A program made the translations under genes and the position numbers. From Lycorma delicatula (lineage: Eukaryota; Arthropoda; Insecta; Hemiptera; Fulgoridae), in the NCBI RefSeq assembly GCF_047948215.1, contig NC_134465.1:16760022-16824021 (forward strand): 64,000 nucleotides of DNA. The letters are read 5' to 3'. The notes under the pieces are model-generated. The model had not been told where the DNA came from and did not search any database. It worked only from the letters and a program-made list of their open reading frames with translations. Positions 35,666-46,254 of this stretch are shown piece by piece. Positions within the stretch are counted from its first letter, which is position 1; each line of letters opens with the position of its first letter.

Positions 35666-36805
35666 AGGCTATTTTAGATGCAGCAATAGAGCTATTTCCG
35701 GGAAATTAAAAACTAACAATGATATGTAAAACTCATTACTTAAGAGTTCTTTGCTTTCTTTGACCATCTCGTATTTTTTTTTTTTTTTTTAATTTACGAC
35801 ATACAGCAAGATCCATCTCCAATCCAATGAAACTTATATCACTCCAGTCGTCAGTTTTGATTCAGATAATGGTATTTTTATTATTTATTAATAAATAAAC
35901 AGTAAATTCTAAGAAAATATTTAAAATTTAGTATGAAATTTAAAAAAAGAATTTGATTTTTATCTTTTTTCAAATATTATTTCTTTAATTTTATTATGTG
36001 TTACTATAAAATAAATTAAAAAAGTAATAATAATAAAAATAATTGAAAAAATTACACTCCGAGAATGTACAAAATAATAATTTTTTGACTTTTTTTTAAA
36101 TCGGCTCCCGGTTAAAATCAATCAGCAGGTTTTATTTTAATTTAGCGCCGTTCTGAAAAAGTGAAATTTAAAATTCGAGGAAGTATTATTTTATGCATTA
36201 TAAGTATGTTTTTTTTTTAATTTATGTATTTTTAAAAGTATATTTGTAGATTTTGGTTTTATTTTTTGTATTTGAGACAATTTTAGTAATAATAATAATT
36301 ATCATATAGAAAACAGATTCCATTGAAACAGTTTTTTATTAATAATTTTTTTATTCCAGTTAATGACGAAAGAAGTGCTAAGTTGTTTCTGAGCAAAGTG
36401 AAACTTAAAAATAAATTATAAACAACGTAATTTTACGAAATGGAATTATCTCACCGTCAATAATTCGCTTTCTTTTAATTAAAAATTTAAACGTGGGTGT
36501 GTGTGTGTGTGTGCCGTTTGAGTGTAATTCAAATGGTACAATATTATGTTGAAATGTAATTTACAGAAATATGATTTTATATAATTATTATATTACGTGT
36601 TTAATTTATTTATTTTAATACAAAATACATGTACGCTTTATAATGTTAGTAAATCCAACTATTTTGTTTTTATTGAAACATATTTACCCTCCCTCCTTCC
36701 AAATATTGAATTACGTAAATTGGTTTAATTATTTTTTTATTATCATTAAAACTAAACAATTACGTATAGAAACAGGTTTAACTTTTGTTTTAATTTAATA
36801 TTTTG

Positions 36806-36838
<33 letters not shown>

Positions 36839-36960
36839 TATGAAACAAGTAACTGATCAAAAACAGAATAGTTTAAAAACTTACGCAAATATTTCATTTA
36901 CAAAAATAATCTTTTATTTTTGTTACTTTAAAAAAAAACTTATTTATTAATAAATGTAAA
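35666..36960. other. AT-rich stretch with microsatellites
   Basis: T-runs at about 35770-35790, a (GT)n tract at about 36497-36514 and a (TA)n tract at about 36807-36832. No gene recognised. Confidence 0.6.
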
Positions 36961-36963
36961 ATA

Positions 36964-37302
36964 ACACCGGCGGGTTAGTCTAGAGGTTAAACTCTTCATC
37001 CCAAAATCAACTGATTTTCGAAGTGAAAACTTCTGAGGTTCGAATCCTTGTGAAGGCAGTTGCTTTTATACGGATATGAATGCTGGACTGTGAATACCGA
37101 TGTTTTTGGCGGTCGGCTTTCAATTAACCACTCGTTTCAGGAACGGTCGACCTGAGTCTGTTCCAGTCACATGTTCACCGCCGGTACATGTACACTTATA
37201 GTCCGTCTACGTCAGGCCTGGCAAGTCGTAGCGGTAATTGTATTCGCCTATACACACACATCCAGACCCGGCAATAACTGCAAAACTGGTTGGAGAAAAC
37301 AG
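36964..37302 (+). repeat. tRNA-headed SINE (family B), well preserved
   Basis: The head reads CACCGGCGGGTTAGTCTAGA then GGTTAAA (box-A-like), followed by GAGGTTCGAATCC at 37037-37049 (box-B). The body shares GGCGGTCGGCTTTCAATTAA and GGAACGGTCGACCTGAGTCT with family A. The family B tail carries TACGTCAGGCCTGGC, GTCGTAGCGGTAATTG and CCAGACCCGGCAATAACTGC, ending GGTTGGAGAAAAC. It is the complete counterpart of 25776-26120. No certain target-site duplication. Confidence 0.8.
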
Positions 37303-37547
37303 AAATATAAAATGAAAGGTTTATTTTAGTTTAAAACGTAAAATAAACCCTTATCTCCATTATAAATGATGGGATTTGACCGTATACATTTTTCTTTATG
37401 TATTTTCATCACACGAACCTAATTTATTATATTTTTTCTTTAGGATTGTTTTCGTTGGTTCCACAGTAAGTCGAAGATATTTTAAATGAAAAATTATTTT
37501 ATATAAATAAATATATCTTCTATTTTAACTGGTAAATAATAATACTT

Positions 37548-38060
37548 TTTTTTGTGGGGAGGGGCTGGAAATGCTTTAACGCACGGATTGTCGGATTCCC
37601 ACCGATGGTCTTATTTAACCGCCATTAGCAGACTACCGGCTAAAACCACCCGGTTCCGGGTCGTGTCCCGGTATAAAGGGGGGGGAGTGTTAAATAAGTT
37701 TTTAACACATTCCTCAGACCGAGTTCTCCTACGCTAGCCTCAGAAGGCCGCTACTTAATTTTCATCTGTCTCAGAACTATCCAGGTCGCCATTCTTCGCC
37801 TTGAGAATGCTTCCGACGAATCGGGGCGCACTCTTTTTCATGACATCACACTGTCCACCGTCTGACCAGAGGGATAAACTTTGCGGTCCATCGTTCTCTG
37901 GTCTTTTGCCAGGCGAGAAACATGTGAATCCGTTCCTCGATAGTCTCCCGGTCTTCAACTGCCCGTCGCCTGCTGTAGACTGCCTGGCGCTCCCTTGCCA
38001 AAAGAGTAATGGTACAACGCGGGCAATCACACCAGTACGGCAAGCTCGGAAACCGTCCGA
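37548..38060 (-). pseudogene. R1-like LINE, ORF2 C-terminal tail and 3' end
   Basis: Minus-strand translation from 38043 gives CDCPRCTITLLARERQAVYS, RRRAVEDRETIEERIHMFLA and WQKTRERWTAKFIPLVRRW, then a frameshift. LxxERQxxY, followed by an acidic-basic helix, WQxxW and KxIPxVxRW, is the post-RT region of R1-clade ORF2 just before its C-terminal zinc-like motif. The continuing frame (APRFVGSILKAKNGDLDSSE) shows no known domain. A GC-rich 3' part follows to 37560 and the minus-strand sequence ends in an A-rich run (T-run at 37548-37553), consistent with a LINE 3' end. It does not obviously duplicate the 18.5-20.4 kb relic, so it is probably another subfamily. Confidence 0.65.
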
Positions 38061-38139
38061 AATACTACATTAATTAGAACATATCAGTACATGAAATAAT
38101 TTTTGAGGTAAACACATGAAGATAATAATAAAAAAAAAA

Positions 38140-38400
38140 AAAAAAACGACAAATAATTCACAATTTTGGCGGTTTGAGCGCATATTTATGTGCACATTAA
38201 ACGTGATGAAAAACTCAGGGCTTTTTAACTGAATTAATTTAATTGAATTTTAACTGAAATTCGTTGAATCGGTCTACTACACGATTCATAACATCGGAGC
38301 CAAAGAAGCTCATATTTTTTATCTTAAAAGTCTGTTCTGAATTTTGGTAGAACTCCAAGAGATCATATATTTCAGACGGGTATATACGTAAAAATAACAA
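38140..38400 (+). repeat. Uncharacterised dispersed repeat, copy 2
   Basis: See 11005-11300: the same ordered landmarks (AATTCACAATT, CACATTAAACG, GAAAAACTCAGGG, AATCGGTCTAC, ACACGATTC, GTTCTGAA). It is preceded by a poly-A run (38130-38146), which could be the tail of something else or part of the repeat. No coding capacity. Confidence 0.4.
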
Positions 38401-38960
38401 ATGTTCAACAATCAAGGTGAAGATTTTATCCAGGCGTTTCAGAGCAATACTTTAATCTTTGATTTTGTTGGATATGAAATCAATTTAATAATCCTAAGGA
38501 AATCAGTTCTCTAATAAAACAATCTAAAATTTTACTTTAAGGACCACATAAATGTTACCGTTACCATTAACGGGGATCCAGTCAACGCGATCAGAAAAAT
38601 TGTTTTTTACGTACACCAACCATATAAGCGTTTATTATTTGTCCGTTTTCATCGATGTCGTTTATTATTGAATTTTAGATAGACTGATTTCATTCCGATA
38701 TTTAAAATATTTTTCCGTGAAAATTAAAAAAAAAGGAAAATATTGATTTATCATTCCAGGAGCATTCTGCTATCATCGTTTGTCTCTTTTATCGCCTTTG
38801 CGTTGTTTGTAAACAGTTTTATTTTATGAAGGTTTCTCCATTTTTTAAATAAAACTAACGTAAGTAATAATAATGTGAAGTTCAAATAAAGAGCACCAGA
38901 AACTAAAATTGCTAACAATACAGTAGTAGGACTTTCCCGTCACGCGGCTTTCTTATAATG
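38401..38960. other. AT-rich stretch, nothing recognised
   Basis: No coding-like frame, tRNA or strong inverted repeat was seen. Confidence 0.5.
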
Positions 38961-38965
38961 CACCC

Positions 38966-39890
38966 CTTACACACACATACACACGCAACATAATTAAAAA
39001 TATTTTTCTTTTTTTTTTTAGATGTAATATTTTTTGTTTATTTAATTCAACGATTTTAATTAAAGCGCACGCCGCGCATACCGTATTTCATTCGCGCGGG
39101 TGTGGCGGGTTGCTAGCGGCCGCTTTAAATACTTTTTACGTTTTAAATAATATTATTTTTTTTTATTGCTCACCTGTAACGTTACAACATAGCTGACGGC
39201 TACAGAAATCCCACCGGTTTGGTCTGGCGATGAACTCGTCATCGCAAACCAGCCGATTTCGAAGTCGAGAGTTCTAAGCTTCAAGTCCTAGTAAAGACAG
39301 TTACTTTTATACGGATTTGAATACTAGATGGCGGACACCGGTGTTCTTTAGCGCTGGGTTTCAATTAACCGCACATCTCAGGAACGGTCGACATGAGACT
39401 GTTACTACATACACTTCATTTACATTCATACATATCGTCTGAAGTAATACACAAGCGATCCTTCTGGTGAGGGAGGAACTAATGATGCAGTGTCCGCTTA
39501 GCGGCTGGTTTATTTAGAGCATTTTTTGGGGTAGACGTGCGATTTTGCAAATATTTTTATCGTTAACAAGTTTTTCTAAGAAAAATAAGACCTTAATTTG
39601 GCGTTTTTTACAGCCTCACCCCCTTGATCTTTTAAGTTGAAAATTTAACGGTATCAGTGCCCCATATATAGAAGTAATCTGACCGGTTTTGGTCAAAATC
39701 GGTCGAATAGTTCTGGAGATATAAGGTGTGAAACATCGAACACACATGCGAACATTTCCATCCGGTTTTTGGGTTCCTCAGATGTCAAAACGTAAGATCC
39801 GTTGATAACCGTGATCTCCCAAATCAGACCGATTACAGTACTTTTCCTACTGAAGCTATAGCTCTGCTGAAGCGCTAGACGGGAAAGTAA
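38966..39890 (-). repeat. Repeat X copy split by a SINE
   Basis: The left part 38966-39204 matches 49682-49930: CA-rich end, AACGATTTTAATTAAAGCGC, CATACCGTATTTCATTCGCG, GCTTTAAATAC, CACCTGTAACGTTACAACAT. The right part about 39460-39890 matches 49960-50476: TTTATTTAGAGCATTTTTTG, AAGAAAAATAAGACCTTAAT, TATATATAGAAGTAATCTGA, GGTCAAAATCGGTC and, at the end, GCGCTAGACGGGAAAGTA. A SINE (39211-39450) separates them. Orientation is opposite to the 59.1-kb copy. No protein is encoded, so this is a non-autonomous element of unknown class. Confidence 0.75.
39211..39450 (+). repeat. tRNA-headed SINE (family A) nested in repeat X
   Basis: The head reads CCACCGGTTTGGTCTGGCGA then TGAACTCGTC. The body has CAAGTCCTAGTAAAG, GGATTTGAATACTAGA, GACACCGGTGTTCTTTAGCG and CAGGAACGGTCGACATGAGA, and the tail ends around CGTCTGAAGTAATAC. 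It interrupts repeat X, so it inserted later. Its target-site duplication is not clear. Confidence 0.78.
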
Positions 39891-39894
39891 AATA

Positions 39895-41255
39895 TATTCT
39901 TTTCAATCTCAAAATTTTGAAACCTGCATCGATGACTACAATTTTAAAAGACATAAGTTTCAATGTATTTCATATTTTTTATCTTTTTAAAAATTTATTC
40001 TATTTTTAAATTTAAATTCCTTTTACATAATTTCAAGTGAGATTATGTTTTTATTACTACCAAAGACATCATATGCGTATTAAAAATTATTTTTGTTATT
40101 TGTTTGCTTTTATAATTTTTTTTTATTGCAGTTATATATTTTTTCATAGATCTTTGGGTTAAGTAATACAAATTGGTTATGAAAAAAATCAGTTTTAATA
40201 GCAAATAATAAAATTTATCTTCAGTTATAGAATTTATTTTTATTACTTTATCCATTTTTAGTATACTTTTGTATCTCATTAAATTTTTGTCCTTTTCTTC
40301 ATTTTATTTTCCGTATACTTGTTAATTTAATCATTACCGATACAAAAGCGATAAAATAAAGATCACGATAATAAAATATAATAATTTCATTTTTTTATGT
40401 TAAAGGAAAAGTTTTGTGAACCTAAAAGTTATTTTCTTTAAAAAACTTTTATCGCAAAATATTAAATTAAGTTAAAGTTTAGCTATTTAAAATGTTCTTT
40501 GTTAAAATTACACGTGGAAATATTAAATTATAATATGTTACAGTTTTTATAGCTTAGTAATAATCTATAATTACTAAATGTAACGTTGCATTTTATTTTT
40601 ATTTTTTTATTTCAGCCGATTTGTTCCTCGACTGTAAGTCCTTTTAAGGGTATGTTCGACTGTAATTAGATTTATTTAACTAAAGTAGATATAATTTAGC
40701 GATCGTAAAATAAAATTTAACATTTGATAATTTAGAGAAATTTGTTACATAAATTGGATTTTTTTTCTTTAGAATTATTATTTTTATTTTACTTTCATTT
40801 ATGTAACGTAGTACTAGTAAATTAATTTAATTAAAAGATAATTATTACCGTCAAATCATTAGCGTCTTACCCGAAAAAAATTAAAGAAAAAAATTATTTA
40901 TTCTATAATATTGTTATAAAAAGATCGCTATCCGATTCTAAATAAAGTTGAAAAAGATATAAAAATATTAAAAAATATACATTGTCTGTAATGGAGGCCC
41001 AAAATTTATAGGATTTTCCATATGCTATTTCTTAAAGTCAAGATTATTTGTTTCCTAAACGATTAAATTTAATGTTATAGAAGATTATATATTTTGATAT
41101 GAAATTTTGTAATAAAATAAAAGTTTGGAAAGCGGAAAAAGATATAAACATTTTTTTAAGTGTAACGAACTTAATTTCCTGCTCTTCAGCACCAGTAAAT
41201 AAATCAATTTAAGTTATAATTTTAATATGCAGATACGAAACTTACTGTGTGATTC
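39895..41255. other. Very AT-rich stretch
   Basis: No recognised feature. Composition is close to pure A/T in places (about 40080-40420). The open frame at 40043-40279 has random-like composition. Confidence 0.6.
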
Positions 41256-41259
41256 ATAA

Positions 41260-42145
41260 GACTTCCTTCCAGAAAAATTAGTTGTGCGTTGAACCTTTGG
41301 TTTAATCTCCACTCGCATTTTTAAATGATTTTGTGCTGGATAAGGCGATGTCCACGGCTAAAAACCGGTTCAGGTATATAGATTCCTACTCGGTCCAAAG
41401 TTTGTCCTTGTGCTTTGTTGATTGATGATCGTGCAAAATGCTAACCGTATAGGAAAATGTCTTCGTTTAAAAAAAAATATTGGACGGTAGTGTCAGACGG
41501 CATCAAATCAATTCGAAGCAAAAGTAACCGTTGTCCGACATTCGAAACTGTTATAATTTTCACGTAAAAGCTGTTTTCATACATTTTTCGGATTATCGAT
41601 CTCGTTCCATTCAACAATCCCTTCAGCAACATTCTTTTAATGTTAATATGTGCGGCGGCAAATCACCCATTTTGAAGGTATTTAAAAATTGGTAGGAACT
41701 GCAACGGTTCACTCTCTTCCACCGTTATCAATGTGTTCACTCGTATAAGTTCTCGATTCTCATGCCATAAGATTTGTGATACCTTCCTGTTAACTTCGTC
41801 TAAATTTGGATATTTTTTATGCCAAAATAGCAATATTCGTAAGATTTGATTTATCTAGAAAGGAGTTAATATTTCTGCCACATATTTCACTAACGATATC
41901 CGTATTTGAAATTATGGAGGTAGACAGGTCATTCGTTGGACCGGTATTTACAGTTTCAGATTTTTAATATAAAAAATTCGAAAATTGGGATTCCTCTGCC
42001 TTTTTAGGCGTTGTGAGCTCATTTTATGGAGCTTGACGCGATGAATTTTTAAGACCCAAATGAATTCTTCATCTAAATTAGTTGTTGAGATATGTCGATT
42101 TGGGTGCCACCCAGGTAAGGCTTTGAGTACGTGAGATACTCTCAC
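41260..42145 (-). pseudogene. Helitron Rep/helicase C-terminal relic
   Basis: Minus-strand blocks in order: MRVSHVLKALPGWHPN (from 42145), YPNLDEVNRKVSQILWHENR, ELIRVNTLITVEESEPLQF, then from 41632 MLLKGLLNGTRSIIRKMYEN, FYVKIITVSNVGQ, LLLRIDLMPSDTTV, and near 41400 INKAQGQTLDRVGIYIPEPV then FSRG. ITVEESEPLQF, LLNGTRxIIRxMYEN, PRIxLxPSDxxxPF and INKAQGQTLDxVGIYLPEPVFSHGQ are the terminal Pif1-like helicase motifs of Helitron rolling-circle transposons. The VALSR end motif is replaced by unrelated sequence. The Rep (HUH) domain and helicase N-terminus are absent upstream. Frames are broken by stops and shifts. Confidence 0.85.
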
Positions 42146-42559
42146 AATCGATTGAGCGTATTCGGTGCGTGCTGATTATGTGTGGCTTGTTTTAAATCCG
42201 CCACGAAGTCTGTAACTAAATTACTAATTGTCCGGACGATGATAACACGAAAGTGTTTTTCACCCTTAAAATAAAATGTACTAATTGTAAAAAAATGTTG
42301 TTTGTTTATCAATTATTTTTTTAATATATAGATATTTAATTAAATTTTCACTTAAAATGAAGCGAATTATAGTGTTAAAATACAACATTTTTAAGATTAT
42401 GTTTTAAATTTAGAATTTCATAAAGTGGGAACCATAAAATAAACAACTATTTCAATTGAGAAAGTCAAAATTTTAAGAATTGCAACGAGTGTGTTTGGTA
42501 TTAACTAAATACGGGAACCCTTAGTTAATTAATCGTTCATTAAATACAGAAAAATAAAA
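42146..42559. other. AT-rich stretch, nothing recognised
   Basis: This lies 5' of the Helitron helicase relic, where the rest of the protein should be, but no helicase or Rep motif is visible. Confidence 0.5.
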
Positions 42560-43215
42560 TTTTGTGAATGGTCCTAACTTTTTTCCCCTACACTCTTGGA
42601 CAGGATCTGCAGTCAAGCATGACTCAGTCCGGGGTGTGTCCTTAACCCACCGAGTTGGTCTAGTGGTGAACGCGTCTTCCCAAATAAGCTGATTTGGAAG
42701 TCGAGAGTTCTAGCGTTCAATTCCTAGTAAAGTCGGTTATTTTTACACGGATTTGAATACTAGATCGTGGATACCGGTGTTCTTTAGCGGTCGGGTTTCA
42801 ATTAACCACACATCTCAGGAACGGTTGAACTGAGACTGTACATGATTACACTTCATTTACACTCATTCATATCATCCTCTGAAGTATTATCTGAAAGGTA
42901 GTTACCGGAGGCTAAACAGGAAAAAGAAAAGGGCGTGTCCTTGCGACTCTAACGGGCCTCCCCGCCTGCCGGCAGTACGTCCGGCATGGCAGCTCGACCC
43001 GCCGGTTCTGGATCTTCTTATTTTAATTTGCCTACCTCTAACTTCGGAAGGGATAACTGGGCCCGCTTATGACGTTCCAGGGACCCCGTCCCATCCGTCG
43101 GGACTCGGTCGTTTCTCCTACCTAGAAACGGTCCTATTTTTCCGAATGAGACCGGTACTTTACTCGGGTTATACTGTAGCCTACTTTTAGAACCGGTTGT
43201 AAAAGATTTTAAATA
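42560..43215. repeat. GC-rich repeat patch split by a SINE
   Basis: Bases 42585-42632 and 42943-43200 are clearly GC-richer than the surroundings (for example CCTGCCGGCAGTACGTCCGG). They appear to be one unit interrupted by the SINE at 42644-42931. Read on the minus strand it would end in a CT/A-rich stretch near 42580, reminiscent of a LINE 3' region, but no protein motif is visible in any frame I checked. Confidence 0.45.
42644..42931 (+). repeat. tRNA-headed SINE (family A), full length, with target-site duplication
   Basis: The head reads ACCCACCGAGTTGGTCTAGT then GGTGAACGCGTC, with a degenerate B box (GCGTTCAATTCC). The body has GGATTTGAATACTAGATCGT, GGATACCGGTGTTCTTTAGC and TTAACCACACATCTCAGGAA. 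The tail has CTCTGAAGTATTATCTG, TTACCGGAGGCTAAACAGG and AAAAAGAAAAG. Flanked by GGTGTGTCCTT (42633-42643) and GGCGTGTCCTT (42932-42942), one mismatch in 11. It is the best reference copy of family A in the window. Confidence 0.88.
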
Positions 43216-44078
43216 CCCACAATTTTGTTAAGGTCGTAGCGCATGGTTTTTACATTTTTACTTTTTTTCAATCGACAGTTCTCTATCATTATTCTCAGAG
43301 AGAATAAATCTTGCTGTTGTCTCTTTAGGTACTTTACATGAGAATACCGTAAAAAATACTCAGTTAAATAGTGTAAGCTCAAAATTAATCACGCTCTCCG
43401 TAGTGAAACATTGCATTATATATACAGAGTATCTGGAGAGGTGTTGACCAAACAAAGAGGACTGACACTGGACGTAATAAATATCGTCTTAATTTTGACT
43501 TTCTTTTAGTTATTTTTAAATCTGTCCTCGCTTTAAAAAATTCTAAATTTTAAATAATAATTTTAAAATTATTGTATTTTAAATATATAATCATCATAAT
43601 AGTTTGGTATACGCGTATAGCTACCGCCGCAACGAATGTTGAAGCTTGGACTTCGACGGCTAGTACGGCGCCTGTTATCCAAACTGAAAGTATTCAGTTT
43701 AATTTTCACGGAAAGAAGCAAATCGCTTTCTTGTAAATGCAGCTTATTATTTAACGTTACTGGATAGTACTTGTAAATATTTTATAATTTTGTTATTTAT
43801 ACTTTATAATTGGTTAACTATTTTACCACAAAAAGAAATGTTAGGTGTATAATGGTATAAAAATATAACAATTTCATCAGCAGACAAACGCTAAATGATA
43901 AATTAAATAGCATTATAACATAGCTGTTAATTATATATAATTAAATATGAGGTAATCGGAATTTCAAAAAAATGTGTTTTGCGATCCAATATACTAACAC
44001 CATCCATCATAATACATCTTACAAAGGCCCATTCACTGTAAGGTAATGAAGCAGATGTTACGCTGAAAGGATAGTATT
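43216..44078. other. AT-rich stretch, nothing recognised
   Basis: A short GC-richer spot at 43610-43680 has no motif I recognise. Confidence 0.5.
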
Positions 44079-44370
44079 ATGATTCGAATTGCGGCTATCG
44101 CTACCGTGGCACCAAGCATCAAGATTGGTTGCCCTGCTGTTAGACTGAATCGACCAGAAAATTCAAATTACGCCCGTCATGTTTTGAACACGGGACATGA
44201 ATATGATGTAATCGAAAAATCTGAGAAGATAATAAAAGGTTGTAATGTACGAATGTGTGAGAAAGTTTACAAATTTATGAAAATAAAAAATCGCTCGGTT
44301 TAAAATTCGCAAATGAACTAATAATAAACTTTGAATCTGATGACGTGTTTTTTGCATCGGAAATAAAAAA
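44079..44370 (+). pseudogene. Possible GIY-YIG endonuclease C-terminal fragment
   Basis: The frame at 44079-44303 contains VRLNRPENSNYARHVLNTGH followed by EYDVIEKSEKII, a Cys-containing stretch and KVYKFMKIKN. A segment of the form (R/N)xSxYAxHxLxTGHxY followed by a short beta strand and a Glu in an EKYxIYK-like helix is typical of the GIY-YIG-like endonuclease region attached to Penelope-like and some other retroelements. The GIY and YIG motifs themselves, which should lie just upstream, are not readable. The start codon is therefore arbitrary and the call tentative. It could also be a chance frame. No neighbouring reverse transcriptase is visible. Confidence 0.4.
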
Positions 44371-45520
44371 TAAAGGATTAGTAGAGTTTTAATCGGTTCC
44401 GATCTAGACTAAGATCGAGTAGCACGGCGATTTGCTTGTATGACTGACGAAATGTAATTGTGGATATTTTCATTCTCTGATACACTGATGGTGATATATT
44501 GATGCGGCAAAACATGTAGGAAATTCCTATGACAAATTAATGGTAAGACAATAATTAAAATAATGTAATTAGTTTTAGTAAAAAACTTAAAGAATATATT
44601 TTTTATATATACGATACGATACAAATGCTGATCAAAAACGTCAATGCATTATGTTATATATCCTTATTTACTCATAGATTTGAAGCCATATATGTCGCTT
44701 CAAATCGGCAGGAGAATTGATTACTATTTTTCTTATTCAGCTTATTAAAAAAAAATGTTCCGACCTTTTTACTTTAAAAAAAAGAATAAAATAAAATAAC
44801 CGTTTGAATGAACAAGGTTCTACTTAAAACTTGGTCAATAACCGCTAAATTTTGATAAAAGATCGGACCTTTTCCGTTAGGTGGCAGCAATTGCGTTTTT
44901 GGTGGGAACACTGTTAACGCGCCTCCGTGTAGGCCGGAATGGCATCGCTGTTGAATATTGAGCAACACCGCAGCGACTGGCACGCTGGCCGCCAGTCGGC
45001 GGCGCCAGTATATTGTCGGCAATAATTGTTCAGTATTCGATTGATATTAGTTATTTCTAGTTATTTCTTTCTTACTTTGTTTAATTTTTTTAAATTATTT
45101 ATTTTTTATTTTAACCTATTTCCATTTAACTTTAATAATAAACGTACACAATTCAAAAATAAACTTACATTAAAGAAATATAAAAAAAAAATAACAAAAC
45201 GAGGAACTAGAAATATTATAGGTCAATAATACAGAACAACAGTAATAATAATAGTCTAAAATAATGCAAAATATGAAGGATAATAATTTATTCGGGTGGC
45301 GTAAATTCCACAATACGTTGAAGAATTTTATCAACTAAATCATTTTGATTCCGCTACCGCCATGTAAAATTCAAGCGAGTATAAATCTATCATCATTCGG
45401 CTTCTACCTTAATGTTTCTTGTTTATATTTTTGCCTTTTCCACATACTTTAAACCGTTTGAGTACGGGCTCGGGGTTTGCGGATCAACAAAATGCGATGT
45501 GTGATTCACCGTTCTGATGC
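44371..45520. other. Non-coding stretch with a GC-rich patch and a hairpin
   Basis: GATTTGAAGC (44677-44686) and GCTTCAAATC (44697-44706) form a hairpin with a 10-base loop. Bases 44870-45015 are unusually GC-rich (for example GGCCGCCAGTCGGCGGCGCC) in an AT-rich setting. No protein motif or RNA gene is evident there. The open frames at 44409-45229 have no recognised domain. Confidence 0.45.
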
Positions 45521-45521
45521 T

Positions 45522-45712
45522 TTACACGGATTTGAATACTAGATCGTGGATACCGGTGTTCTTTGGCGGTTGGGTTTCAATTAACCACACATCTTGGGAA
45601 CGGTCGAACTGAGACTACACTTCATCTACATTCATACAATATCATCCTCATTCATCCTTTGAAGTATTATCTGAACGGTAATTACCGGAGACTAAACAGG
45701 AAAAGAAAAAAA
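45522..45712 (+). repeat. Family A SINE, 5'-truncated
   Basis: It starts within the body at TTTACACGGATTTGAATACT and continues GATCGTGGATACCGGTGTTC, TTAACCACACATC, ATATCATCC, CTTTGAAGTATTATCTG, GTAATTACCGGAG and ACTAAACAGG with an A-rich tail to 45712. The tRNA-like head is missing. Confidence 0.8.
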
Positions 45713-46254
45713 CGAACGTGTACGTAGTGCTGCCGGAGAGCGCTGATTCATCTGACTAAACGGTAATCCCCGGTGTAATATAATATAATGTAGGATGATT
45801 GGCAACAAAGTTTTTGGGGATCTATCTGGCACTGCTACGACAAAATTATCTCTTGTTTCTCGGAAAATTCCGCCGAACAACCATTAATAAGGCGGTACTC
45901 TTCCTTTATTATATTTTTCTTAGTGAAGCTTTCATCGATTTCGACGTGCATATATGTTCACCAGTCGTCAACGGATTATTTAGTAAATTGTCTTCGCGCA
46001 CTTCACGCGTCTAACCGTTCCAGTTTACCCTCGTATTACGATTCATTCCAAGTTCTTCTCGACAGAATTTGACCGAGGTGTATTCTTTATAACAGCAGTA
46101 AATGAATAACACGATAATGCGAAAATCTAACCCGGTTTTTATGAACCGCGTTCGACGTCCCAATCGTTTAGACTCACGACAATCTTTTGTGGAACTAAGC
46201 CAAAGCTATTTACATCGAGCGTATAATTTAATTTCGTGGACCTTCTAAATAAAC
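45713..46254. other. Non-coding stretch, nothing recognised
   Basis: Base composition is nearly balanced in places (45940-46080), but the open frames at 45692-46014 show no known motif. Confidence 0.45.

Noticed and set aside
36964..37302. CRISPR-like or tandem array from recurring SINE phrases
   Set aside because: The repeats are dispersed, differ in orientation and have no regular spacers; the genome is eukaryotic.
37552..38073. Plus-strand frames over the GC-rich 37.5-38.1 kb region
   Set aside because: The minus strand carries recognisable R1-type ORF2 motifs, so the plus-strand frames are shadows.
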